Source: Pelecanus crispus
Taxonomy: Eukaryota; Chordata; Aves; Pelecaniformes; Pelecanidae
Length of the DNA stretch: 64,000 nt
Direction: 5' to 3'
Assembly (NCBI RefSeq): GCF_030463565.1
Contig: NC_134643.1
Coordinates: 74,645,721 to 74,709,720, forward strand
Made by a program: the position numbers and the translations under genes. Below, in pieces: positions 1 through 10,300 of this stretch. Below the pieces are notes generated by a model, which saw only the letters and a list, made by a program, of their open reading frames with translations, had not been told where the DNA came from and searched no databases. Within the stretch, counting starts at the first letter, position 1. Every line of letters begins with the position of its first letter.

Positions 1-1080
1 CCTTGAATGTTGCCAGGGATGGGGCCTTCACTACCTCCCTGGGCAACCTGTTCCAGTGCTTCACCACCCTCATTGTAAAAAATTTCTTCCTTATATCCAG
101 TCTAAATCTATCCTCCCTTAGTTTAAAACCATTACTCCTTGTCCTGTTGCAACAGGCCTTGCTAAAAAGATTGTCCCCGTCCTTCCTATAGGCCCCCTTT
201 AAGTACTGAAAGGCCGCAATAAGGTCTCCCCGCAGCCAGGCTGAACAACCCCAACTCTCTCAGCCTGTCCTTGTAGGAGAGGTGTTCCAGCCCTTGGATC
301 ATTTTTGTGGCCCTCCTCTGGACCCGCTCCAGCAGGTCCATGTCCTTCTTGTGCTGAGGGCTCCAGAGCTGGACGCAGCACTCCAGGTGAGGTCTCACCA
401 GAGCAGAGCAGAGGGGCAGAATCACCTCCCTCGACCTGCTGGCCACGCTTCTTTTGATGCAGCCCAGGATATGGTTGGCTTTCTGGGCTGCAAGCGCACA
501 TTGCCGGCTCATGTCCAGCTTTTCATCCACCAGTACCCCCAAGTCCTTCTCTGCAGGGCTGCTCTCAATCCCTTCATCCCCCAAATGTATTGATATTGGC
601 AGTTGCCCCGTCCCAGGTGCAGGACCTTGCACTTGGCCTTGTTGAACCTCATGAGGTTCACAGAGGCCCACCTCTCCAGCTTGTCCAGGTCCCTTTGGAT
701 GACATCTCGTCTTTCTGGTGTGTCAACCACACCACTCAGCTTGGTGTCGTCTGCAAACTTGCTGAGGGTGCACTTGATCCCACTGTCTGTATCGTTGATG
801 AAGATATTAAACAGTACTGGTCCCAGTACGGACCCCCGAGGGAATCCACTTGTCACTGGTCTGCATTTGGACATCGAGCCGTTGACCACTATGGTCTGGA
901 TGTGACCATCCTTATCCACCAAACAGTCCACCCATCAAATCCTATCTCCCCAATTTAGAGAGAAGGATGTTGTGGGGGACTGTGTCAAAGGCTTTACAGA
1001 AGTCCAAATAGATGACATCCGTTGCTTTTCCCTTGTCCACTGATGCAGTCACTCCTTCATAGAAAGCCACTAGGTTAGTC
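1..1080 (-). mobile_element. CR1 LINE fragment, 5'-truncated, running off the left edge
   Basis: This is avian CR1 non-LTR retrotransposon sequence in reverse orientation. The 3' end of the element lies to the left of the window and the 5' truncation is near 1080. On the minus strand it encodes the end of reverse transcriptase, including the FADDTKLS active-site box. It aligns by eye almost base for base with the copy at 62026-62950, so the two belong to the same or a sister subfamily. Similarity carries past the point where the second copy ends, through the block coding for the region upstream of the catalytic box (961-1080). It stops where the text becomes AT-rich unique sequence. Truncation is normal for CR1, which primes from its 3' end and rarely completes. 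Confidence 0.93.
186..950 (-). pseudogene. CR1 ORF2 reverse transcriptase C-terminal part, frameshifted
   Basis: Reverse transcriptase remnant of the CR1 above. Reading from about 931 downwards, one frame gives the [19 protein letters not shown] block and the FADDTKLS catalytic box, then the VLHLGRGN motif. Near 590-600 the frame shifts. A second frame carries [21 protein letters not shown], then [20 protein letters not shown] and [18 protein letters not shown] down to 186. Near 228-240 about ten bases are missing relative to the copy at 62245-62275, which breaks the C-terminal frame again. With two frame lesions and no N-terminal half, the enzyme cannot be functional. The catalytic motif itself is intact, so the insertion is not very old. 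Confidence 0.88.
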
Positions 1081-3927
1081 AAATGATTTGTAGTTTGACC
1101 CTTTTGAAGTTTGCCATAAGAGTTGCATTAAGAAGTGCAGAGATTAATGTTTATGTTTTAATTAGAACTTGATGGAGGAAGTAGCATCCACTCTCTGCAG
1201 TGGAGATAAAAATTGGGAAGAGGGATGCAAGCCGTTAAAAAAAGATACCCAAAACAACCAGGTGAAGTTTTAAAAGCAGCTGTTCAAGAAACAAAGGGAG
1301 AAAAATACTGGAGGAGTACTGGGAGATGAGAATATAACTAGAATTTCTGATTAAAACTTCTGAAACACTAGTCCCTCCCAAACTTCCATTGGATCCTTAC
1401 TTCTCTCTCCCCCTCTCCCCCCCCCCTCTCTCGTCCTGCACCTTATTTGCTGCTTTATTTCTATCACATTGACCATGGGCTACATATGCATTTTCATTTA
1501 GCTAGAGTTCTGACACTGTGAATGCAAAGGTGAGTAATTTCGTTGAAACTAGGAGCCATAAATGTGTGTTTAGAATGATGGCTCAATACCTTACAAAAAT
1601 TTAAAGGTGTGCTAGGATTTTAAATTTCTTATAGAAAGCAATCATTAAAATATGGCTACAATATGTATTGATTTTTAGGCTTTAATTTAGAAATGCCTTT
1701 CTGTTATTAGGGCAGGAGACATCATTACTGTCTGACTTGCTGTACTCATAATTTGGAATGATGTTGGGTTTTTTACTGTTTCTAGAGAGCATCAGATGTG
1801 AAATTTTTTAATGGCATAAGTACGTGCTTTTGCTTTGAGTGTCTTCTTGATCCTTGTTATTAAGAAAAGCGCCACAAGACACTGAGGCATAATGTTGTCA
1901 TCTGTTGCTTTACTCCACAGCTCAGTAGAGTGAGCAAATGTTCTGCACTTCTGCAGTTTTTAGGGCGTGTTAGTTGAAATGGTCAGCACTGTATTCATTA
2001 CCGTGTTTGCTTTACCAGGAGAAGGAATATTGCTCTTTGCTTTGAAATCCAGCATATAATAAATTGGCCAGAGCAAAGGATGACCAGGGCTCTGCTACCA
2101 GTTACGTACCACATTGTTCTCTTTCTTACCAATTTAGCGGTTGACAGAGTTGTTATTTTTCTCATCTGTGTATCACAATACATAGGTTAATTGAAAGTGC
2201 CTGAGGCACTCCTGTATACCCACAGCATCAGCAACTATTTTGTGTCTTTTACAATGTAGAATGGAACAGTAAGGTTCTTTAAAATTTTCAGCATGAAAGT
2301 TAGCAGGCCTCTTTGTAAGTGTTACTTAGGGGGTCCAGCTCTCACAAGGGAGCTGGATGGATAGTGGCACAGACCTGCTTGCAGTGGGACCGGGGAAGCT
2401 GGAGCAAGTCTGTACAGCTGCGTTTTCATCACTTTGTCCTATGCCTGTTGCGCAGGGGGCATTTTTGGGAAGTATCACGGTTTGGATTCCTGTCTGCTTC
2501 ATCCTCAGCACCTCTGCTCGGATCAGGGCTCCCAGTTAGAGCCAGCGTGAGTGCAGTGATGGCTTTTACTGATCTGGAGACCTTCCTGTTCCGAGCTGCG
2601 CAGGGCTGGCAGGGAGCGCTGGCTTTGAATGAGCTGGTGTGTCTAGACAGCAAAGTGCTGTACAGAAGTACAGCTGTGGTCTTGGAAGCGGTGTATCTGT
2701 GCCCCAGGTAGCCACTAATTAGCCTGGACACTGCACCACACTGACTCACACTGCATCACACCGGTGAGGCAGCTTCCTGTACCTGAGCTGGCTCCTGTAG
2801 CCTTGCACAGTGCTGTGTTGTAATTCTGTGGTGTAGACTTACCTAACTTGTTTTGCAGAAGCCACCAAACAGTTATCAGACAGGTAATGATTTTGGCTGC
2901 TCTTGACCTGGGGCAGATTTGGCCTGATATGTGTGAGCTGGCAAGTTCCATATCCCATTTCCAGAGGTTTTCATTCTTTGATGTGCTGTGTAATAGTTAT
3001 TATGAATTGATTTGATTATTAATACAGTGTCTGAACCTTTTATTAAAAGTGACAAACCTTTTGAGACTTGCAGGATTTAATGTTCTTGACTGGCTCCGTC
3101 TTTCAGGGTAGCTGTTTCTTCTGCATTTGTAATAACTGGCAGATCTCCTTATTAAATTCAATAAGAGAAAAAGCATATTTCCATTGAAATGAATGCCTCA
3201 GGAATGAATTCTGTTTTAGTGGGAAATGTTCCAATCTGTCTGTGCTTTTATTTTGCTCACCATATGAGTCCTCCCATATATTTTACTGTATTTGTTTTTG
3301 CACTTATTTGCAGTGCCATATAACGGAGCCATATATAGGTATGAGTGCTTTTCTGTTCCTAAGCCTCTGCTAGTCCGTATGCACTTGTCCATGAATGTGC
3401 ACACACAGTCTGAGCCCTCTGATCTTCTAGCTGTGTGCAGTAAGATCAGTAAAATCCTGATGGACTCTTCTATTAAAGCACTTCTTTATTTTCCTTGTGA
3501 TGTAATACAACTTGTTCATCCAACAAATCTTTGATACTCCAGTTTGTTGGCACCACAGGTCAGTATTAAAATGGCACCCAGTCAGATTAAAAAATTACTC
3601 ATTTTCTAGCTTTTCTTTTCCCCTTATAGGCTAGACTTTTAGAAAAGTTGGTTTCTCTTGGTCTTATTTCATTTAGAAAAACTGCTGTACTTGCAGGCCT
3701 GTCAGTACTGGAAATCAGGGATGCTGAGTCCTTATTGCTGCCTGTCAGATACATCTGTCTGTCACTGAATATTAAGTGTCTGCAACAGCTCCATCACTTA
3801 TGGGACAACCCTTCCCTGTGGTGTCATGCACTGTATTTAAAAACTACAGTGACATCACAAAAAAAGCTTTAAGAATTATTTGATGTTCTTGACCTATAGG
3901 TTTCAGTGAATTATTTCAGAAGCTCTG
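1081..3927. other. Unique AT-rich non-coding stretch
   Basis: No gene, RNA or recognisable transposon was seen. Open frames here (longest about 130 codons, 2319-2711) have no protein-like motif or splice context. The only structured item is a short C/T-rich tract near 1400-1432. Confidence 0.6.
1400..1432. repeat. C/T-rich simple repeat
   Basis: Pure pyrimidine run of CT dinucleotides and C blocks, including a run of ten C. Confidence 0.85.
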
Positions 3928-4057
3928 TGTCATGGTTTAACCCCAGCCAGCAACTAAGCACCACGCAGCCACTCGCTTACTCCCCCTGCCCTGCTGGGAT
4001 GAGGAAGAGAATCGGAAGAGTAAGAGTGAGAAAACTCCTGGGTTGAGATAAGAACAG

Positions 4058-4063
4058 TTTAAT
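4058..4063 (-). terminator. LTR polyadenylation signal (ATTAAA variant)
   Basis: Minus-strand ATTAAA followed by a T-rich stretch, about 170 bases downstream of the LTR TATA box, as expected for the end of the R region. AATAAA itself is absent here. Confidence 0.5.
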
Positions 4064-4080
4064 AATTGAAATAAAATAAA

Positions 4081-4135
4081 ATGTAGTAGTAGTAATAATA
4101 ACAACATAATAAAAACAGTAATAATAATATACAAA
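4081..4135. repeat. TAG/TAA-type triplet-rich tract inside the LTR
   Basis: Degenerate (TAG)n/(TAA)n run between the LTR TATA box and the poly(A) signal. It is part of the LTR, not an independent microsatellite insertion. Confidence 0.7.
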
Positions 4136-4230
4136 GCAAGTGATGTACAATGCAACAGCTCACCACCCACCAACCGATACCCAGCCAGTTCCCAAGCAGC
4201 AGTTGCTGGCCCCCGGCCAACTCCCTGCAG

Positions 4231-4253
4231 CTTATATACTGAGCATGACGTCA
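4231..4253 (-). promoter_or_regulatory. LTR core promoter: TATA box with adjacent palindromic CRE
   Basis: On the minus strand AGTATATAAG (4240 to 4231) is a TATA-box match. The full palindrome TGACGTCA (4253 to 4246) lies five bases upstream of it. This is the classic CREB/ATF site next to a TATA box in an LTR U3 region. It suggests that LTR transcription, if any, runs leftward and could respond to cAMP or ATF signalling. Function is inferred from the motifs only. Confidence 0.65.
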
Positions 4254-4495
4254 TATGGTGTGGAACAGCCCTTTGGTCAGTTTGGTTCAACTATTCTGGC
4301 CGTGCCCCCTCCCAGTTTCTTGTGCACCTGGCAGAGCATGGGAAGCTGAAAAAGTCCTTGACTAGCATAAGCGGTACTTAGCAACAACTAAAACATCAGT
4401 GTGTTATCAGCGTTATTCTCATACTAAATCCAAAACACAGCACTATGCCAGCTCCTAGGAAGAAAACTAACTCTATCCCAGCCAAAACCAGGACA

Positions 4496-6799
4496 CTCTG
4501 TTTATTTTGTTTGGTATGGAGAAATAAATTATTTATCAGGTCATACTGCTACATCATGTATAAGAAAACACTGTTTTATGCAGAAGACTCAGAGAGTGGG
4601 GTGGGGGGAAATAGCTGGTAAGTGGAATTTGACTTTAGGGATAAAGCGTAAAGGAAATAAACATTCATGCGACATGGTCCAAGGGCATGGTAGGCTTGGG
4701 AGTTAGCCATGTTGCCATTGCTTACTTTAAGTAGATCATCAGTTCTTTCTTTTAAGATTGCCAGGTGTTTTGCTGTATAAGATGAAGAATGTTGACAAGT
4801 TTGCAGGTGCCCACCTTCCTCTGTCTTCTGCAGAAAGAATCCAGCCAACCACAGACTGTGCCTGACTGGAAGTTAAATGAGTTGACCTTCCGCATGTGGA
4901 TTCTACCATTCTGAGGAGTTGCTTTACATGACAGTCACGCAGCTCAGTAGTACCCACCATGCGCTTCTCTTTACTAGCCAGTCCAGAAGCCCAAATACTA
5001 ATCGGGTACTAAAGGTGTTCAGGAGTTTCTGAGATTGGGACATAGTGTGGTTTGCTCACTGTTCAGTAATATCAGTTTAAAAAGTTACCACCACTGAGCT
5101 GTTCCTCATTTCTCCCTCAACTGAGACACAGTGTCAAGACAGCTCCCATTTCATTTTAGTATGAAGAAAAACAGATTAATTTAAGCCACCTTTTTACCTG
5201 GGTTTGACATTACATTAAAAGGAACTGCATTTGTCTTTCCTTTGCCTTGAGGCATGAGCAAAGTGACTTGTATCTGTCTGCAAAATATCATATTAGCTTC
5301 TATAGTCTTCTGTTTGATGACTGGCCAATGATTTTATTGGCTGTTAAATGGTCTATATCTCAATGAGGCTTGAGAAGTAGTCCATACCAAAAAACCCAGG
5401 AATAGTCACTTGGCTTGGACTTTGCAAGGGAGAGATCCAGACAGATACAGTTTTTTTTCCTCTTGGTAGGTAGGATTTGAAACATGTATTGCTCATAGTT
5501 GATCTCAGGTAATGTGGGAGTAAAAAACAGGATGAAATGGAGCTGGAGTGAACTTCATCAGTGGAAAATGCCTAGAATAATAACTTGACACACACGAAGA
5601 AAACTTCACCTGTATTGTATCAATATGGAAATGGGGCATTTTCATCCCACAAGTCTCTCTGCATGTAGCACAGTATGGAAAAAGACAGCAGCAACAGGCT
5701 GTAGCTCAAGTCTTTGCCATGAAAAAAATCCCAGCACTTCTCTTCCTATATGGTGACCTTTTTTCCTGTGTCAGACTGAGATGTTTTCTGTATAATTATC
5801 AGAAGTGAAAAAAGGAAAGACCTTCTCTTTGACCTCAGTAGATTTCTTTTTTCCTTTACCACCTTTCTAAGGGAGTACTTAATTAAATATTCTTGGCAGA
5901 ACCTCAAAAGATTTTTGGCTTGCTGGAGAGAAGGACTTAAACAATTAAGGTACTATTATAATGTACCTGGTGTGAGAGGGGCATTCTTTGGGGGTATGCA
6001 GAAGTATTGGATGCATGTTGTCTACATAGCACAAATAGATACTTGCTTGGATGCTACTAAAGCAGCGTGGCTCTATTCTCAGAAGAAACACCTGGGAGCA
6101 TAAATGCATTACAGTTTGTTCTGCAAGCTGGGTGTGCTCTGGAAGGTAGGAAGGTAGATGGAGCTATGATGCCAGCAGATTGAACACTTGCCTTCTTTCT
6201 TTACTATAATTGCATTTGCTTTTCAAATTAAAGTATTTCCTCCTGATTCATGGTATGACGAGTCCAAGACTGTGATTGAGTGCAGAGTTGAGGGCTGTAT
6301 GCTGGAAAACAGGTGTTTTGTTTGATGAATAGTTGCTGTGGTTTTCTTGTTTTGTTGCAGGGAGTAGGAGGGAAAGAGATTTATTTTGGGGTGCTGGTTG
6401 TCTTTTGCTTTGTAACAGTAAGAAACTCCTTAATTTAAAAGGATAGATTTTCGTAGGGCTATGGCCTTAGTCCAATATCCGTTAAACAGCTGTCAGCCTT
6501 ATGGCTACCTGTTCTTCCCTGCAACGTCTTTTTTGTTGTATAGGTGACATTGTTAAGTCAGATACTGGCACTTTTTTTTGTCTTTTCAAGAAAATTAGTT
6601 CTTTGACAGTTCTCATAAATACGTTATCAGTCAGTGTCTGGTCCACTCAGTCAAAGCACTGTGGTAGCAGTAGGCAGAATACTGTGAATCACGATACATT
6701 AGCAAGGACAAAAGTAGTAACTTACCCTTTTCAGCACTCCATTAGCACTCTTGACTGATTAGCTCAAAAGGCAACCATAGGGAAATGAGTCAGCAACAA
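4496..6799. other. Unique non-coding stretch
   Basis: No convincing gene or repeat was seen. The short frames (at most about 90 codons) lack motifs. Confidence 0.55.
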
Positions 6800-7350
6800 G
6801 TCAGGCCAGACCCTGAGTCAGCACTGCACCCACCCAGCCATGGGGGCTCACGACAAGCCCACTGCCCTTGCAAGAGTGTAGCTGGCCAGCTGATGGAAGT
6901 GATCCTTCTCTTTCCTCCAGGGATTCTAAGGCATCCTGTGATGTGCTGTGTGTGCTTTACTCCTGTGCCAACCAGGAGTAAGTCGAGTGGAGGGGCCACC
7001 AAGGCTGGGAGGAGAGGCTGAGGAGCTGGCTGTGATCTCTTTGCTCTCTTCAGGCTACCAAAGAGGGGATTATAGGGAAGGTGGAGCCAGGTTTCTCTCA
7101 AAGATGCATATTGTAAAGTCCAGAGGCAATCAGTAGATCAAGAGAAAGTCAGGTTAAATAGAAGAATTTTTCACAGCATGGGTAGTTAAATACCAGAGCA
7201 GTGCCCAGAGAGGCTGTGGCATATCTACCCTGGGGATGGAAAGCTCACCTGAACCAACACCCTGAGTTAATCTAACATGGATATGAGCCCTGCTTTGAGC
7301 AGGCACTTGGACTAGATGACCTTGAGAGGTCTTTTTCAACATAAATTATT
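6800..7350 (+). mobile_element. Diverged CR1 fragment, plus strand
   Basis: Several diagnostic CR1 3'-region blocks occur in order. These are a block resembling the rearranged ATGAGCCAGCA segment (6814-6850), AGAGTGTAGCTGGCC (6873-6888) and GAAGTGATCCTTCTC (6896-6910). They are followed by GGGCCACCAAGGCTGGGAGGAG (6995-7016), AAGGTGGAGCCAGG (7078-7091), TTTTTCACAGCATGGGTAGTTAA (7167-7190), GCCCAGAGAGGCTGTGG and the 3' signature TTTGAGCAGGCACTTGGACTAGATGACCT (7294-7322). It ends at AAATTATTAATGATT near 7350. No frame remains open through it. Divergence is clearly higher than in the CR1 copies at the window edges. Confidence 0.82.
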
Positions 7351-10300
7351 AATGATTCAAAAAAGTGTAAGTTTAAGTGGGTTCTTAGTCAGAGTTTAGT
7401 AACCTCATAATTAATCCAAACTGAGATTTACCCGTAATGTTTTAATTGTACTGGTTTCTTAAAGAACTCAGGGCGTTCTAAGCTTGATGGCTTCTTCTCT
7501 AGATTTGGAGATCAAGATTTTTCTTTGCATTCATGGAAAATAAAAATTAAATTTGCAGGAAGTGAGTTGGTAGAAGTGTGAATGGTGCAGGTCTGGGCTT
7601 TGGCTTCAGGCTGTGACCAAATGCTGCGATGTTTGATCCTTTGGGAGTGCGCGTCCTCAGCGTTGATCTGTGGCAGCGATGTACCAGCTTCTCTTCCAGC
7701 CTTTGTCATCGTGCATGGTAACCCCAAATTTGTAGCTAGCCCTGTGGGCCTTTGTGGCTGCATGTTTTTTTGCAGCGGTGGAGAGGCCAACTGAAAGGCC
7801 AGCATGGCAAGGGAATAGCTCTGTGTCTCTCCACGATGTTTGTTATTGCAACAACACAGATGATAGAATGTATTAGACAAATGTATCGAGTTTCTCAGGC
7901 TTGTGAAACTAGGAAGAATAACTCTTTATTTTTTCCTAGTTCCTTGTATCTCAAGTGCCATTATGTACTCCCAGGCTTTTTTATCATGGATCCCTGATGT
8001 TGTTCCTTCTGACAAAAATGGCAAGCTACATTTAATAACAATTAAAAAAAAAAGGTGTACTACTTTTGGGGTTCTTTTTTGTTACTTGTTTCCCTAGCAA
8101 GTAGTATTTAAAAGCACTGCTTGAGTAATCTAGAAATTCGCAGACATATTTGCCTGCTTGCAAGAAAGACAACGTTGTCATGGGTTTGTCCTCTTTTAGG
8201 AGGTTGGTAGTCTTGCCACTCCCAAGTTTCCCCTTTACTTTTCTCTCAGGGACTTCATTCTTTTACCCCTGACATTTCTTGAAGTGAATATTGAGTTTTT
8301 GTTTTTCCTGTCATTAGGCTGGCCTACCTCAAGGAAAAGTTCAGACCCTTCCAGGGAGAGGATCAAAGAGGTCAATTATAAATGAAAGGTAGGGGAAGGA
8401 GGGATATTTTCCTGTCTTGCTTCATCATTTTCACTGATGGAGTCTGCAGAAGCAGAACAGTCTGGTCCCTGTAATATTTGGGGATGGCTCTGTGTTTTCT
8501 GAGCTCATTATGGAAAGGAGCCAGTGAGAGAACTGGAGAAGTGAACAGGCTGCCCACATGTTTAGAACGGGTTGGGAAGCTGCTTCAGGTTCCTATTTCC
8601 CAATCCCTGCCCACAAAAAGGAGGGAAGGGAGGAGGTTTCTCCTGTTCTTTTGTGGAGGGGGGGTGGAGAAAGAAGGGAATGAAAAATGGAAAATGAGAG
8701 AGGGATTGGAAGAATCTGCCTTTTTCCTGCTCCTTGGGGGGCTGGTGCTAGATAGAGCATTTGAGGAAGAAAATGCCATGTTTGGATTTTCAAATACTTG
8801 AATTTCAACTGTGCCGTTGGCCTCAGAAACTTGTAAGGAAGTCCAAAAGAAACAGTCTTCCTCTCCAAAGAGGTTTAGCTTGCATCATGTAGGCTCCTTT
8901 GCTTGTAGAGTCATATTTAGTGATGTAATGAAAAAAAAATGTGGAAGTGGTGTCTTTCAAATCTTGCTCTCAACCAGCTTCAGGCCTGGACAAAAGAAAT
9001 TAAGGACTTTTTATAGCCCGCATTTGTCACTGTGTAGATGAAAGTAAAAAACATTCAGCTTTATCTTGGTTTGGTTTGTAAACTCTTGATAAATTCTCTT
9101 TTGCCCCCCCAAACCAGAGAGGGAAGAAAAATGTTGACTTTGGAAAGTATGACCTCTCCTCACAGGAGAGGTACTGATGTGCGGTTGGCTGCTTTGGATT
9201 CTTTTCTGGGTTTGGGGTTTGGGTTTTTTTCCCCCCCCCCACCAGCACAAGGCAATTCATTGGGAAAACCTTAAAACAGTCTTAGAAGATTACTGCAGTG
9301 GCAGCCCTGCAGTACTCACCTACCTACTGCAGCCTCTCCTGTGGGTCTGATGAAGGAAAATAAAATGCTGTGTGTCTTCAGCATGGAGAGATTTTCCTAC
9401 TGTTAAGAATTTCCATGTTTCTCCAGCAAATTCATAATTATCAGGAGTCAAGACCTTTTGTATCTTTTACACAGTCTTGTCACGTAAGGAAATAATTCTG
9501 GGTGGCCTCTTCTGAGCAAGTTCGGAGGTTTTTCACATTGTAGAATTTACTGCAACTTATGTTAAAATGTGCAAGTTGACCATGGCAACCCAGATGCGAC
9601 TTCTGTGGCATCATCCTGCCCATGGCAGTAGTCAAAAGATACTGCTTAACTTATTTTTACTACTTCAAGCTGTCCAAGGCAGAGAGGAAAGAAAGCAGGA
9701 GCTTTAAATATAACTTTGTAGCAAAAGGTGAGATAGTCATTTTCCGTTCCCATTCTATGCTTCGTGCTAGAATTTGGCCCAGGTGGGGACGGAGGAGGGA
9801 CAGGCAGGACAGATTTCTGCCTGGTCTCTTCACTGCCTTTCCTCAGCTTTCAAGAAGAGGCACGGGGGCTTCTGCCCTGGCTTCAGCCGCGATAAGGGAA
9901 TTGGAGGACTGAGCAGTGAGGAGCAAGCGGTTGGCTTGGCCAGCCATTCCTCAGTTCCTTGGGCTCAAAAGCAGACCTTCCTCCCTCTCCTCATGGTCAT
10001 TTTTCTTTGTCCCCCGTGAGGAGCCGCAGCTCAGATGAGGCGAGTGGCCTTCTTCCTCACGGTTGTTGGCTCATCGGGGGATGTGTCAAAGAGCGACCAA
10101 ACTACCTCCTGAAATCAGGAAAAGGTGCTGCCTGTTCCCCAAGCTCCTCACACGGAGCTCTCTGTCCTTTGTCCAGCTCTAGTGTTTCTCTTCATTCCTT
10201 ATTCCTTTGGGAGAAAGAGGTGGGGGGACAACTGGAATTTAAACATGGGTCCCCCTTATGCATAGACAAGGAGAAAGCAATCATGTTTTGGACTTTATAA

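Larger units (their letters stand above)
3928..4495 (-). mobile_element. Solo LTR of an avian ERVL-like endogenous retrovirus
   Basis: A 568-bp element bounded by TG and CA. On the minus strand it begins TGTCCTGGTTTTGGCTGGGA and ends GGTTAAACCATGACA, and the two termini form a short imperfect inverted repeat (TGTC-TGGTTT). The 5-bp sequence CTCTG sits directly on both sides (3923-3927 and 4496-4500), a target-site duplication of the length typical of ERVL-class integration. No gag, pol or env sequence is attached, so this is a solo LTR left by recombination between two LTRs. It has a promoter (TATA, CRE) and a poly(A) signal on the minus strand, consistent with U3-R-U5 order from 4495 down to 3928. 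The family assignment is from memory of the termini; the LTR nature and boundaries are seen directly. Confidence 0.92.

Noticed and set aside
1502..1529. 28-nt segment between CATTTTCATTTAG and GTGAGTAA
   Set aside because: Short, wrong length for frame and a weak acceptor.
2319..2711. 130-codon plus-strand frame
   Set aside because: Overlapped by equally open frames on both strands, with no motif; chance ORFs in a GC-richer patch.
3937..4290. 117-codon minus-strand frame within the solo LTR
   Set aside because: Lies in LTR regulatory sequence; no retroviral protein motif.
4584..4617. 34-nt segment between TTTTATGCAG and GTAAGTGG
   Set aside because: Weak acceptor, length not a multiple of three, G-rich low-complexity body; a decoy splice pair.
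6361..6417. 57-nt open segment after TTGTTTTGTTGCAG ending at GTAAGA
   Set aside because: Hydrophobic, low-complexity reading and a mediocre donor; no further support.
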